This document shows positions 9,606 to 18,632 of a stretch of DNA of 64,000 nt, piece after piece. Where the stretch lies: assembly GCF_014712225.1 (NCBI RefSeq), contig NZ_JACXBW010000013.1, forward strand, positions 1-64,000, written 5' to 3'. The position numbers and the translations under genes are program-made. Source of the DNA: Pseudarthrobacter sulfonivorans (GTDB taxonomy: Bacteria; Actinomycetota; Actinomycetes; Actinomycetales; Micrococcaceae). The first letter of the stretch is position 1. Every line of letters begins with the position of its first letter. The notes under the pieces are model-generated. The model did no database searches. It worked only from the letters and a program-made list of their open reading frames with translations, and was not told the DNA's origin.

Positions 9606-9645
9606 AAAAAATACAGGCACCCCGGAGCTTGCACTCCGGGGCGCC
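9606..9645 (-). terminator. Rho-independent terminator of catA
   Basis: On the minus strand, the stem CTCCGGGG/CCCCGGAG with a six-base loop, flanked by further partial pairing, is followed by TGTATTTTTTGC, a true T-run. It lies between the catA stop and the benE start. Confidence 0.85.
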
Positions 9646-9689
9646 TTCTGTGCCGGGCTGCGGCGCCGGCACTTTATGTGCAGTGCGTT

Positions 9690-10586
9690 TTACTTGTGCT
9701 GGCCCTCTTTGGCGAGGACGTAGTCGTAGACCACTTCTTCGCCGGCGACGCCGTCGGTGCGCGGCTTGGGGTCCAGCATGAGCTCAGGCTTGACTGCCGA
9801 GGCGATGTCGTCCTCGTTGTGCGGGTCACCGGGGAAGTACAGCTGCTGGGTGACGGGCTGGAAGCCGGGCGCGGAGACCTTAATGTGGATGTGCGCCGGG
9901 CGCCATGCGTGCCAGCCCGCCGCGCTGATCAGCTGCCCGCAAGCCCCGTCCGTGGGAATCTGGTAGGGCGCCGGGCGCATCGTGTTGATGACGAAGCGGC
10001 CGTCGTCGTCCGCCTTGACCGTGGCCCGGAAAAGCCAGTCAGGCAGGCCCGGTGCGTACTGGGAGTAGAACCCGGCGCTGTCCGCGTGCCAGATCTCAAC
10101 CTGGGCGTTCTGGATCGGGTTACCGTCCGTATCGGTAAAGCGGCCGCTGAGGTGCAGCGGCGTGCCCTCCTCGCCCTCACGCATCTCCACAGTGGCCGGG
10201 GTTGGGAGAACCGGGGAGCCCGGCACGTAGTACGGGCCCTCGATGGTGCTCTTGGTACCGGGGCGGTCCTGGGAGTTGACGTCCTCCACACTGTGCTCCA
10301 GCCATACGTCGAGGAACAGCGGCCATTCACCGTCAGTTCCCACCTTGATGAGCCAGGCTTTGAGTGCGTTGTATTCCTCGTACGTGACCTGGTGTTCGAC
10401 GACGATGTCGTTGGCGGCCTTGATGAGTGCCCCCGCCAGCAGGCTCACTCTTTCCTTCGGCACATCCAGGTTTGCGAGCTTGCCTGAGGCGGCGAAGCGT
10501 TCGGTGGCCTTGGAGCCGGCTTCGACTGCAGTGCCCTCGTCCTCGTGGCGGGTGTCTGCTTGGGTCTCGGTCATGGTGATGTCCAT
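9690..10586 (-). CDS. catA: Catechol 1,2-dioxygenase
   Basis: A 298-residue intradiol dioxygenase that converts catechol to cis,cis-muconate with non-haem Fe(III). The four iron ligands are visible: Tyr120 (GPYYVPGSP), Tyr208 (RPAPYQIP), His232 and His234 (WRPAHIHIKV). The N-terminal helical dimer domain covers about residues 25-110. Two Met codons compete: 10586, almost touching GAGGAG, and 10574 (MTETQADTR), 13 bases from it. The gene is divergent from benA and carries out the step after BenABCD. Confidence 0.95.
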   Translation of the reverse strand: MDITMTETQADTRHEDEGTAVEAGSKATERFAASGKLANLDVPKERVSLLAGALIKAANDIVVEHQVTYEEYNALKAWLIKVGTDGEWPLFLDVWLEHSVEDVNSQDRPGTKSTIEGPYYVPGSPVLPTPATVEMREGEEGTPLHLSGRFTDTDGNPIQNAQVEIWHADSAGFYSQYAPGLPDWLFRATVKADDDGRFVINTMRPAPYQIPTDGACGQLISAAGWHAWRPAHIHIKVSAPGFQPVTQQLYFPGDPHNEDDIASAVKPELMLDPKPRTDGVAGEEVVYDYVLAKEGQHK

Positions 10587-10905
10587 ACTCCTCTTTGAAT
10601 AGGGGACAGGAACTGCTCCTGAACCCGGTGCGAACAGGTGGGGGCAGGATCTGAACCTGTCGCGACGCAGCTCGCGTGATGACCGTCTCATCGTAGGCCT
10701 GAAATAAGGACGCTACAAATATCGATTCTGCCTGTTTTCTGTCATGAAGCAGACATAAAGCCACCCTTGGCCGAACCTAGGTGTTTACCTGATGTGAGAG
10801 CGATCACGGTAGGGAAGACTGGCGTGACAACGTCCCCCTGGGCATCGCGGGTTGGCCCGGACCTCCCGCTCATCCGTCCAGCACCCTCCAACGAAGGAGC
10901 ACGCC
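10587..10905. promoter_or_regulatory. Divergent catA/benA regulatory region
   Basis: 319 bases separate catA (leftward) from benA (rightward). On the minus strand a possible promoter reads TTGTAG (10713-10718), a 17-base spacer, then TACGAT (10690-10695). No convincing sigma-70 pair was seen toward benA. The LuxR/LAL regulator encoded at the end of the ben operon is the likely activator acting here, by analogy with benR-type regulators of other actinobacteria. Confidence 0.4.
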
Positions 10906-12288
10906 ATGACCGAGAACCTGGCCCATGTCCGCGAGGTCCTTGCCGACGCCGTGATCGACGACCGTGAGAACGGCGTCATCCGTGCCAAGCGCGAAATTTT
11001 CACCGATGAAGAGATCTTCGAACTGGAGATGAAGCACATCTTCGAAGGCAACTGGGTTTATCTCGCCCACGAATCCCAGATCCCCAACGTGGGGGACTAC
11101 TTCACCACCAACATCGGCCGCACGCCCGTGATGATCACCCGGGACAAGGACGAAAACCTTAACTGCCTCGTCAACGCCTGCTCCCACCGGGGCGCCATGC
11201 TGTGCCGCCGCAAGACGGACAACCGCACCACTTTCACGTGCCCGTTCCACGGCTGGACGTTCAAGAACTCCGGCGAGCTGCTGAAGGTTAAGGACTCGCG
11301 AAACGCGGGGTACCCGGAGACCTTCAACAAGGAGGGCTCCCACGACCTCACCAAAGTGGCCCGCTTCGAGTCCTACCGCGGCTTCCTCTTTGGTTCCTTG
11401 AAGGCTGACGTGCTCCCGCTCGAAGAGCACCTGGGTGATGCCACCAAGGTGATCGACTCGATCGTGGACCAGTCCCCGGAGGGACTCGAGGTGCTGCGCG
11501 GGGCGTCCACGTACACCTACGACGGCAACTGGAAGGTGCAGGCTGAGAACGGCGCAGACGGCTACCACGTCACCGCAGTGCACTGGAACTATGCGGCCAC
11601 CACGGCCCGCCGCACCGCCGGGGACTCCGCCAACAAGACCAAGGCCATGGACGCGGGCAAGTGGGGCAAGGTCAAGGGCGGCTTCTACTCCTACGACCAC
11701 GGACACCTGCTGCTGTGGCAGGAATGGACCAACCCGGAGGACCGCCCGCTGTGGGACCGCCGCGAGGAGCTCGTCGCGAAGTATGGCGAGGAGATGGCCA
11801 ACTTCATGATCAACATCTCGCGGAACCTCTGCCTGTACCCGAATGTCTACATCATGGACCAGTTCTCCTCGCAGATCCGCCATTTCCGGCCCATCTCCGC
11901 GGACCAGACCGAGGTGACCATCTACTGCATCGCACCCAAGGGCGAATCGCAGGAGAACCGGTCCAAGCGGATCCGCCAGTATGAGGACTTCTTCAACGCC
12001 ACCGGCATGGCCACTCCCGATGACCTCGAGGAGTTCCGGTCCTGCAACAAGACCTACTGGGCCACCGCTGCGCCCTGGAACGACATGACCCGCGGGTCCA
12101 CCCACGAGATCGCAGGCCCCGACGAGCAGGCCCGGGCGCTGGGCATGACCAAGGTCATCGCGTCCGGGGTGCGCACCGAGGACGAGGGGCTCTACCCCGT
12201 TCAGCACGGGTACTGGAAGGAAGTCATGGACCGGGCTCTGGCGGAAGCGGAGACTTCCGCGCTGGACGCCGTTCCAGTCACAGCCTGA
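10906..12288 (+). CDS. benA: Benzoate 1,2-dioxygenase, large (alpha) subunit
   Basis: The 460-residue catalytic subunit of the benzoate dioxygenase, which forms the cis-diol (1,6-dihydroxycyclohexa-2,4-diene-1-carboxylate). The Rieske centre ligands are Cys102, His104, Cys122 and His125. The mononuclear iron site begins with Asp218, His221 and His226 ([15 protein letters not shown]). The ATG at 10906 has AAGGAG seven bases upstream and is preferred over the longer frame starting at 10852. It is the first gene of benABCD-luxR and is followed after 36 bases by benB. Confidence 0.96.
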   Translation: MTENLAHVREVLADAVIDDRENGVIRAKREIFTDEEIFELEMKHIFEGNWVYLAHESQIPNVGDYFTTNIGRTPVMITRDKDENLNCLVNACSHRGAMLCRRKTDNRTTFTCPFHGWTFKNSGELLKVKDSRNAGYPETFNKEGSHDLTKVARFESYRGFLFGSLKADVLPLEEHLGDATKVIDSIVDQSPEGLEVLRGASTYTYDGNWKVQAENGADGYHVTAVHWNYAATTARRTAGDSANKTKAMDAGKWGKVKGGFYSYDHGHLLLWQEWTNPEDRPLWDRREELVAKYGEEMANFMINISRNLCLYPNVYIMDQFSSQIRHFRPISADQTEVTIYCIAPKGESQENRSKRIRQYEDFFNATGMATPDDLEEFRSCNKTYWATAAPWNDMTRGSTHEIAGPDEQARALGMTKVIASGVRTEDEGLYPVQHGYWKEVMDRALAEAETSALDAVPVTA

Positions 12289-12324
12289 CCCAGTCCACGT
12301 GGAACCAGAGAGAGTGCAGAACCC

Positions 12325-12861
12325 ATGACCAACCTGACAATTCCCGCTGCGGCGCTCAAGAGCGCCGAGGAGATCGCCACCCTCGAAACCGTCCGCGCCT
12401 TCCTGTACAAGGAGGCCCGCCTGCTGGATGACCGCCAGTTCGATGAGTGGCTTCAGTGCTACCACCCGGACTCCGAGTTCTGGATGCCCGCATGGGACGT
12501 CGATGACCGGCTGACCGGGGACCCGCAGAACGAGATCTCGCTCATTTACTACGACAACCGCGGCGGCATTGAGGACCGTGTCTTCCGGATCAAGACGGAC
12601 CGGTCCTCGGCCACGTCCCTCCCGGAGCCCCGCACCGGGCACAACATCACCGACGTCGAAATCATGGCGCACGACGGCGACCAGGTGAAAGTGCGCTTCA
12701 ACTGGTTCACCCTGTACTTCCGCTACAACACCACGGACACGTACTTCGGGACCAGCCACTACACGATCGACCTCGCCGGCAGCGAGCCGGTCATCATGAA
12801 AAAGAAGGTTGTCCTCAAGAACGACTACATCCACCACGTCGTGGACGTCTACATGATCTGA
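12325..12861 (+). CDS. benB: Benzoate 1,2-dioxygenase, small (beta) subunit
   Basis: A 178-residue SnoaL-like structural subunit of the alpha3beta3 ring-hydroxylating dioxygenase. Typical segments are AFLYKEARLLDDRQFDEWL and YHPDSEFWMP near the N-terminus. The length matches the family. It lies between benA and benC. A stable hairpin follows its stop codon by eight bases and may set relative transcript levels. Confidence 0.95.
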   Translation: MTNLTIPAAALKSAEEIATLETVRAFLYKEARLLDDRQFDEWLQCYHPDSEFWMPAWDVDDRLTGDPQNEISLIYYDNRGGIEDRVFRIKTDRSSATSLPEPRTGHNITDVEIMAHDGDQVKVRFNWFTLYFRYNTTDTYFGTSHYTIDLAGSEPVIMKKKVVLKNDYIHHVVDVYMI

Positions 12862-12868
12862 CGGCCCT

Positions 12869-12898
12869 GCCGGTGCCCGGCATTTGCCCGGCACCGGC
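12869..12898 (+). terminator. Intra-operon hairpin between benB and benC
   Basis: The perfect 9-bp arms GCCGGTGCC/GGCACCGGC enclose 12 bases and lie in the 120-base benB-benC gap. There is no T-run. It could be a partial attenuator or an RNA-stabilising 3' end for benAB. Confidence 0.55.
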
Positions 12899-12981
12899 CT
12901 TGGCCGTTTCAAAACCCGTGCCCGCAGGGCACATCCGCACTACCCCGGGTCGCATGGACGCGCCCCAGCCAGGAGGAAACC

Positions 12982-14556
12982 ATGGGCCACAAAGTAGCCC
13001 TCAGCTTTGAGGACGGCGTCACCAAGGTCATCAAGGTCGGCGATTACGAGACCGTGATGGACGCCGCGTACAAGGCACGCATCAACATTCCGTCGGACTG
13101 CCGGGACGGGGCGTGCGGCACATGCAAGGCCTTCTGCGATTCCGGCTCCTTCGATCCGGGCGACTACATTGACGACGCGATGACGGAGGAGGAACTCGAA
13201 AAGGGGTACCTGCTCACCTGCCAGGCGGTTCCGGAGTCGGATCTGGCCATTCAAATTCCTGCCACGTCGGAATCCGCGAAGACCTCGGCCACCACCTTCA
13301 CGTCCACCATGACGGAGCTCAACAAGCATTCGGACACAACAGTTTCCTTCACCCTCGAGGCGGAAAACCGGGACGCTTTGGCCTTCCTCCCCGGCCAGTA
13401 CGTCAACATCAAGGTCCCCGGCACCGACGCGGAGCGCTCCTATTCGTTCAGCAGCGGCCCCGAGGTGCAGGATGCGTCGTTCATGGTGCGGGTGACGCCG
13501 CAGGGCGCGATGTCCGAATACCTGCGGGACAGGGCGGCGGTGGGCGACACCATCGAGTTCACGGGTCCGTACGGCTCGTTCTTCCTGCGCGAGCCCAAGC
13601 GGCCCCTGCTCCTCCTGGCAGGCGGGACCGGCCTGGCCCCGCTCCTGTCCATCCTCGAAAAGCTCTCCGAGAACCCGCCGGCGGTCCCGGTCCACCTGAT
13701 CTACGGCCTGACCCGCGAGGCGGACATCGTCGGCCTGGACTGGCTGCGCGAGTATGAGGCGAAGCTGCCTGCCTTCACCTGGGATTACATTGCCTCCGAA
13801 CCGGAGACGTCCGCCCCGCACACGGGCTATGTCACCCAGATCATTGAGCCAAAGCACCTGAACGACGGCGACGTCGACATTTACCTGTGCGGCCCGCCTC
13901 CCATGGTCAACGCCGTGTCGAAGTGGCTGGATTCCGAGGGCATCAAGCCCGCCAACTTCTACTTCGAGCGGTTTGCCCCGAAGGAAACCACCGGGGGCGA
14001 CGCCGAGACAGGCGCCCCGGCGCCCGCAGAGAAGATCCAGGCCGAAGGCGACACGATGAGCCGCAGCGAGGCGGTCTCTTCCCTGGAGACCGGACGGCTG
14101 GATTTCCGCAAGGAGGACAGCTTCGCCCAGCTGGATGCGCGCATGGGCCTGGAGCTCGCGGTGAGCGAACTGATGCTGGGCCGCCTCAGCGAGGAGCAGC
14201 TGCACCAGTTCCGCCGGCTCGCCGAGGCCACCACCGGCTCAGTGGCTGCCGGCACCATCCGGGAACCGGATGAGTTCGCGCGGACCAACGAGGAGTTCCA
14301 CGAATACCTCTTCGTGGTCTGCGACAACCCCATGCTGCTTGAGTCCTACCGCCGGCTCGACGTCCACGCGCAGATGGCCGCGGCCCTCGAGGCGGGAACC
14401 CCCATCTTCGAGCGGGTCACCCAGGACCACCTTGATGTCGTTGACGCCTTTGAGCGCCAGGACAAGGCGCGGGTGCGGGAGGTCATCATGGCCCACGCAC
14501 ACGGTGCCAAAGAAACCATGGCCGGAGCGATCGACGCCAAGGCGGGCCACCGATGA
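12982..14556 (+). CDS. benC: Benzoate dioxygenase reductase (BenC) fused to a C-terminal FCD domain
   Basis: 524 residues, where BenC is usually about 340. Residues 1-95 are a plant-type 2Fe-2S ferredoxin domain (Cys40, Cys45, Cys48, Cys80). The FAD-binding barrel (ERSYSFSS) and NAD domain (LLLAGGTGLAPL, YLCGPPPMV) run to about 340, and pass electrons from NADH to BenA. From about 370 to 515 there is a GntR-type FCD helical domain (ARTNEEFHEYL, QDHLDVVDAF, IMAHAHGAKE) with no DNA-binding part. AGGAGG fixes the start. An internal ATG at 14056 with GAAGG seven bases before it could also yield a free 166-residue FCD protein. The stop overlaps benD by four bases. Confidence 0.93.
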   Translation: MGHKVALSFEDGVTKVIKVGDYETVMDAAYKARINIPSDCRDGACGTCKAFCDSGSFDPGDYIDDAMTEEELEKGYLLTCQAVPESDLAIQIPATSESAKTSATTFTSTMTELNKHSDTTVSFTLEAENRDALAFLPGQYVNIKVPGTDAERSYSFSSGPEVQDASFMVRVTPQGAMSEYLRDRAAVGDTIEFTGPYGSFFLREPKRPLLLLAGGTGLAPLLSILEKLSENPPAVPVHLIYGLTREADIVGLDWLREYEAKLPAFTWDYIASEPETSAPHTGYVTQIIEPKHLNDGDVDIYLCGPPPMVNAVSKWLDSEGIKPANFYFERFAPKETTGGDAETGAPAPAEKIQAEGDTMSRSEAVSSLETGRLDFRKEDSFAQLDARMGLELAVSELMLGRLSEEQLHQFRRLAEATTGSVAAGTIREPDEFARTNEEFHEYLFVVCDNPMLLESYRRLDVHAQMAAALEAGTPIFERVTQDHLDVVDAFERQDKARVREVIMAHAHGAKETMAGAIDAKAGHR

Positions 14557-15380
14557 CGCGGCCGTATGCGGGACAGTTCGTCACTCCCGGCCGGTACGCC
14601 GGCAAGGTAGCCCTGGTGACCGGCTCCGCCCAGGGCATTGGCCGGAAGGTGGCCGAGCGCATCGGTGCCGAGGGCGGCGCCGTCGTCCTCGTAGACCGGG
14701 CCGAGCTGGTCCATGAGGTGGCGCAAGGGATCCAGGCGGCCGCGCAGGCTTCCGGTTCAGGAGGCTCGGCCACCGCGGCGACCGCAGATCTTGAGACCTT
14801 CGCAGGAGCGCAGCAGGCCGTGGAAGCGGCGCTGGCCGCCCACGGCCGGGTGGACGTCCTGGTTAACAATGTTGGCGGCACCATCTGGGCGCGCCCGTAT
14901 GAAGAGTACGACGAGGACAAGATCGAGAAGGAGATCCGCCGCTCGCTCTTCCCCACCCTCTGGACCTGCCGGGCCGTGCTGCCGGCCATGCTGGAGCAGG
15001 GTTCAGGCACCATCGTCAACGTTTCCTCCGTGGCCACCCGCGGCATGCATCGCGTGCCTTACGCGGCGGCGAAGGGCGGTGTCAACGCGCTGACCCAGTC
15101 CCTGGCGATGGAGGTGGGCGGGCGCGGAATCCGCGTGGTGGCGGCAGCCCCCGGCGGCACCGAGGCGCCGCCCCGCAGGGTCAAACGCGGGCCCGAGGCC
15201 GACTCCGCGACGGAAAAGGCCTGGTACCAGGTGATCGTTGACCAGACCGTGGACTCGTCCTTTATGAAGCGCTACGGGACCTTGGACGAGCAGGCCGCAC
15301 CCATCGTGTTCCTCGGATCGGACGAAGCGTCCTACGTAACCGGCAGCATCCTTCCGGTCGCCGGCGGGGACCTGGGCTGA
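14553..15380 (+). CDS. benD: cis-benzoate diol dehydrogenase (SDR)
   Basis: A 275-residue short-chain dehydrogenase that oxidises and decarboxylates 1,6-dihydroxycyclohexa-2,4-diene-1-carboxylate to catechol with NAD+. The cofactor motif TGSAQGIG, the NNVGG segment and the catalytic YAAAK are all visible. It overlaps benC by ATGA, indicating translational coupling. CatA, encoded divergently, takes its product. Confidence 0.94.
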   Translation: MTRPYAGQFVTPGRYAGKVALVTGSAQGIGRKVAERIGAEGGAVVLVDRAELVHEVAQGIQAAAQASGSGGSATAATADLETFAGAQQAVEAALAAHGRVDVLVNNVGGTIWARPYEEYDEDKIEKEIRRSLFPTLWTCRAVLPAMLEQGSGTIVNVSSVATRGMHRVPYAAAKGGVNALTQSLAMEVGGRGIRVVAAAPGGTEAPPRRVKRGPEADSATEKAWYQVIVDQTVDSSFMKRYGTLDEQAAPIVFLGSDEASYVTGSILPVAGGDLG

Positions 15381-15387
15381 GGACACC

Positions 15388-18273
15388 GTGATGGATGGCC
15401 GCCGCCGGGTCCGGCTGGCCGGCTCCGGTAGAGTTGCGGCCATGACGGCGGCCTCCATACACGGTGAAATGGCGGAGGACTTACCGCTTGTGGGCCGGTC
15501 GGGGGTCTTCGAGGAACTGCTGGGGATTTTCCGGACCGTCCGCAAGGGCAAGGTGGGTGCCGTGGTGATCTCCGGCCCGTCCGGGTCCGGGAAGACCGCG
15601 GTCCTGGAGTTCTTTCTTGAGCACTGCCGCACCGGCGCCCGTGGTGTCCGGGTGCTGTCCGCCATGGGCGATGAGTGGGAGGCGCAGTTTCCCCTCGCCG
15701 GCTACTCCCAGCTCATGCTCACGTTGCCGCTGCGTTCGGCAAAGGATTACGACGGCGGCCCGGCCCTGCCCGCGGGCCCCGTCGCGGCCCTCACTCCCGA
15801 CCAGGTTGTTAATTACGCTTCCACCCTCAGTACCCACCTGGAAGGACTGCAGTCCCACGGCAGCGTGGTTGTCGCCGTGGATGACGTCCACAAGCTCGAC
15901 GTGGAGAGCCTGCGCATCCTCACCTTCGTCATGCGCCGGCTGCACGGAAAACGGATTCTGTTCGTGCTCACCCTCAACCCCGACGACGCTTTGCGCGTCC
16001 CCACCGGAGCGCTGGATTTCCTGACGGGCCACCAGGTTGTCACTATCCCGCTGGATCCGCTCACCCCGCAGCAGGTGCAGGATCTCGCCAGACGGATGCT
16101 CGGCGTCGATCTGAGTGCGACGGCGGCCCACGGCCTGGTCCGGCACACCCGGGGGCTTGCACAACCGATCGTGGAGCTGCTCCATGAGCTGCCCGCGGAA
16201 ACCTGGCAGACGTGGTTTCCCTCCCTCCCTCCGACGTCCCGGGTGCGCGCCCGGGTGCGCAGTGTCCTGGCCGCGGCGTCCCCGGCGCTGGTCGCCGTCG
16301 CGGAGGCCGCGTCAGTGCTCGGGAGCACCGCAAACATGGCAGAGGTTTCCGTGGTCAGCGGCATGGGGTCCGTCATGGCGGCACTCGATGAAGGACACCG
16401 CGCCGGGCTGCTGGGGCTGACCGTTGACCAGGCCCGTTCCGCCGTCGTGTTCTCAGAACCAGGCACCGCGGAGGCCGTCTACGAACAGATCGTTCCCAGC
16501 CGGCGCATTGCACTTCATCGGCTGGCCGCCGAAGCGGTGCAGCCCGAGGGCGAACGGCTGGGCCACCGCGTCTCCGCCACCCCCGGCGCGGACGAGGCCC
16601 TGGCGGAGGAGCTGGAGGAATTCGCCCGGCGCCAGGCCCGGGTAGGGGCGTGGCAGGACGCCTCGACAGCCCTGTTCTCCGCGTCCCGCCTTTCCCTGGA
16701 CATCCGTTCCCGGAACGACAGGCTCCTCAGGGCCGTGGATGCCCTGGTGGGTTCCGGCAACATCGCCCAGGCCCAGATGTGGACTGCGGCGGTGGACGCC
16801 CTGCCGCCGTCGCCGCTTCGCTCCTCCGTCCTGGGCTACCTCTCCACCGCGTCGGGACAGAACGACAGCGCCCAGACGCAGTTGGAGATGGCCTGGCGCA
16901 CCTCCAACCCGCAGCGTGATCCGGCCGCCGCCGCGCAGGTGGCCCAGCGCTTCGTCCTGCACGGGGTAGCGTCCTGGGACGGCCCGATGATTACCACCTG
17001 GGCCGAACGGGCCATGGAACTTACGCAGCCGGAAACGCCCGCCCACATTGAATCAGAAGCCATCTACGGCCTGGGCCTGTATGCGCAGGGCCGGGTTTCG
17101 GAGGCGGAGGCCTCCTATCACCGGGCCTTCGAACATGCTGCCGAGAACGCCCAGAAACAGCGGGTCCAGATGGGCGCGGGCTGGCTGGCGCTGCGCCTTG
17201 ACAACGTAGAGACGGCGCTGGTGAACTTCGAGTCCGCGGCTCCCACTGAATACCGCGGCGGCTCGATGCGCATTTCGCTCTGGGCCGAGGCCTGGTTGGC
17301 GCGCACCCACCTGGTGCTCGGCAATTGGGATGCCGCGGCCGCCACCGTGGCGCGCGCATCCGTGCGCCTCGAGACCTCGCGAATGCCGCTGATCCGCCCG
17401 CTGCTCTACTGGACTGCGGCGGAACTCTGGTCCATGCGGGGGGACTGGGAGCGGGCCCGGTACTACGTTTCCCAGGCCGCAGTGCAGCCCGGAACATACC
17501 GCGCCATGCAGGTGCCGGCGAGCCTCGCCCGTGCCCGCTTCCACGAGGCGAGGGCGGACTATGAAGGCGCTTTGGCTGTCCTGCAGCCGCTGACCGAGCT
17601 GGACCCGTGGACCGAGCACCGTGTGTCCTTCTGGCCCTGGCAGGACACCTACGTCAACGCCCTTGTCATGACCGACCAGCTCGACGCCGCCGACTCATTC
17701 CTCACAGCGTTCGAGCGTGTGCCGCGGGAACGGCAAATACCCTCGGATATGGCGCGGATGGCCTGGGCGAGGGGCCGGCTCGTGGCCGCGCAGGGAGACC
17801 CGGACACTGCCAGGGAACATTTTGAGGCGTCGCTGGGCCACCTCAGGGGGCTCAACCGGCCCTACCTGCGGGCACGGATTAGCTTTGCCTTCGGCCAGAG
17901 CATGCGCCGGGCGGGCAAGCGGCGCCTGGCGTCAACCGTCCTGCGCGCAGCCCGCGACTTATACGACACCCTGGGGGCGGCCACCTACGTGGAACGGTGC
18001 GACCGGGAGCTCAAGGCAACAGGGCTCGACGTCGGTAACGTGCCGGACCCTGCCGACCCGGTGCTCACCGCCGTCAGCAACCACCATCTCCAGCTCACAG
18101 CGCAGGAACGCGCAGTGGCCGAACTGGTCGCGGGCGGTGCCACCAACAAGGAGGCGGCCCGGGCGCTGTTCCTTGCGGAGAAGACCGTGCAGTACCACCT
18201 GACCCGGCTTTACCGGAAAATGGGAATCCGCTCCCGCAGCGAGCTCGCAGCCGTGTTCCGGGCCAGGGACTGA
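15388..18273 (+). CDS. benR: LuxR-family LAL-type ATP-binding regulator of the ben operon
   Basis: A 961-residue large ATP-binding LuxR regulator. The N-terminal AAA/STAND ATPase has Walker A GPSGSGKT near residue 65 and Walker B VVVAVDD near 160. A TPR-like helical middle region follows, then a LuxR helix-turn-helix at about 900-960 (LTAQERAVAELVAGGATN, KTVQYHLTRLYRKMGIRSRS). The gene starts seven bases after benD and so belongs to the same operon, suggesting feedback activation. The start is uncertain between GTG 15388, ATG 15391 and ATG 15442; none has a good ribosome site. The symbol follows LuxR-type ben regulators in related bacteria. Confidence 0.85.
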   Translation: MMDGRRRVRLAGSGRVAAMTAASIHGEMAEDLPLVGRSGVFEELLGIFRTVRKGKVGAVVISGPSGSGKTAVLEFFLEHCRTGARGVRVLSAMGDEWEAQFPLAGYSQLMLTLPLRSAKDYDGGPALPAGPVAALTPDQVVNYASTLSTHLEGLQSHGSVVVAVDDVHKLDVESLRILTFVMRRLHGKRILFVLTLNPDDALRVPTGALDFLTGHQVVTIPLDPLTPQQVQDLARRMLGVDLSATAAHGLVRHTRGLAQPIVELLHELPAETWQTWFPSLPPTSRVRARVRSVLAAASPALVAVAEAASVLGSTANMAEVSVVSGMGSVMAALDEGHRAGLLGLTVDQARSAVVFSEPGTAEAVYEQIVPSRRIALHRLAAEAVQPEGERLGHRVSATPGADEALAEELEEFARRQARVGAWQDASTALFSASRLSLDIRSRNDRLLRAVDALVGSGNIAQAQMWTAAVDALPPSPLRSSVLGYLSTASGQNDSAQTQLEMAWRTSNPQRDPAAAAQVAQRFVLHGVASWDGPMITTWAERAMELTQPETPAHIESEAIYGLGLYAQGRVSEAEASYHRAFEHAAENAQKQRVQMGAGWLALRLDNVETALVNFESAAPTEYRGGSMRISLWAEAWLARTHLVLGNWDAAAATVARASVRLETSRMPLIRPLLYWTAAELWSMRGDWERARYYVSQAAVQPGTYRAMQVPASLARARFHEARADYEGALAVLQPLTELDPWTEHRVSFWPWQDTYVNALVMTDQLDAADSFLTAFERVPRERQIPSDMARMAWARGRLVAAQGDPDTAREHFEASLGHLRGLNRPYLRARISFAFGQSMRRAGKRRLASTVLRAARDLYDTLGAATYVERCDRELKATGLDVGNVPDPADPVLTAVSNHHLQLTAQERAVAELVAGGATNKEAARALFLAEKTVQYHLTRLYRKMGIRSRSELAAVFRARD

Positions 18274-18287
18274 CGCCGGAACACGGC
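18250..18287. terminator. Hairpin overlapping the regulator stop codon
   Basis: The perfect 12-bp arms GCCGTGTTCCGG/CCGGAACACGGC enclose the stop codon of the LuxR gene and face the convergent catC gene ending at 18312. It probably acts as a terminator for both directions. Confidence 0.7.
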
Positions 18288-18311
18288 CGGCCGGGGCGCT
18301 AGCGCCGCTGC

Positions 18312-18590
18312 CTACTTGACGTCTGAGGGGTGCTTCGCGAGCGGCACCACCGAGATGTCCATGTAGGGGAACAGCGGCAGGTTCTGCAGGATCTCGTGGA
18401 GTTCGTCGTTCGAATCGACGTCGAAGATTGAGTAGTTGGCGTATTCGCCCACCACGCGCCAGATTTCCGGCCACTTGCCGGCGCGCTGCAGCTCCTGCGA
18501 ATAGGCCTTCTCCGTGGCCTTGATCTCCGCGGCTTCGTGGGCGGGCAGGTCGGCGGGCAGGTTTACGTCCATGTGGACCAGGTACTTCAT
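18312..18590 (-). CDS. catC: Muconolactone delta-isomerase
   Basis: A 92-residue decameric isomerase that turns muconolactone into beta-ketoadipate enol-lactone. The length and the conserved start MKYLVHMDVNLP match the family, as do GKWPEIWRVVGEYAN and the central FDVDSNDELHEIL. It is the last gene of the LysR-catB-catC unit, 42 bases after catB. The enol-lactone hydrolase and the thiolase that would finish the pathway are not in the window. Confidence 0.96.
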   Translation of the reverse strand: MKYLVHMDVNLPADLPAHEAAEIKATEKAYSQELQRAGKWPEIWRVVGEYANYSIFDVDSNDELHEILQNLPLFPYMDISVVPLAKHPSDVK

Positions 18591-18632
18591 GAATGTCCTT
18601 TCGGTAAAGGGGTGGCTATCGGAAAGCGGTGC

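Noticed and set aside
8035..9723. Rightward 562-codon frame opposite benE
   Set aside because: Shadow frame: His/Gly/Arg-rich without motifs, while the leftward BenE reading is a clear membrane carrier.
10870..12912. Very long leftward open frame (680 codons) opposite benA/benB
   Set aside because: Antisense shadow of GC-rich coding DNA. The plus-strand genes have clear active-site motifs and ribosome sites; the antisense product is low-complexity with no motif.
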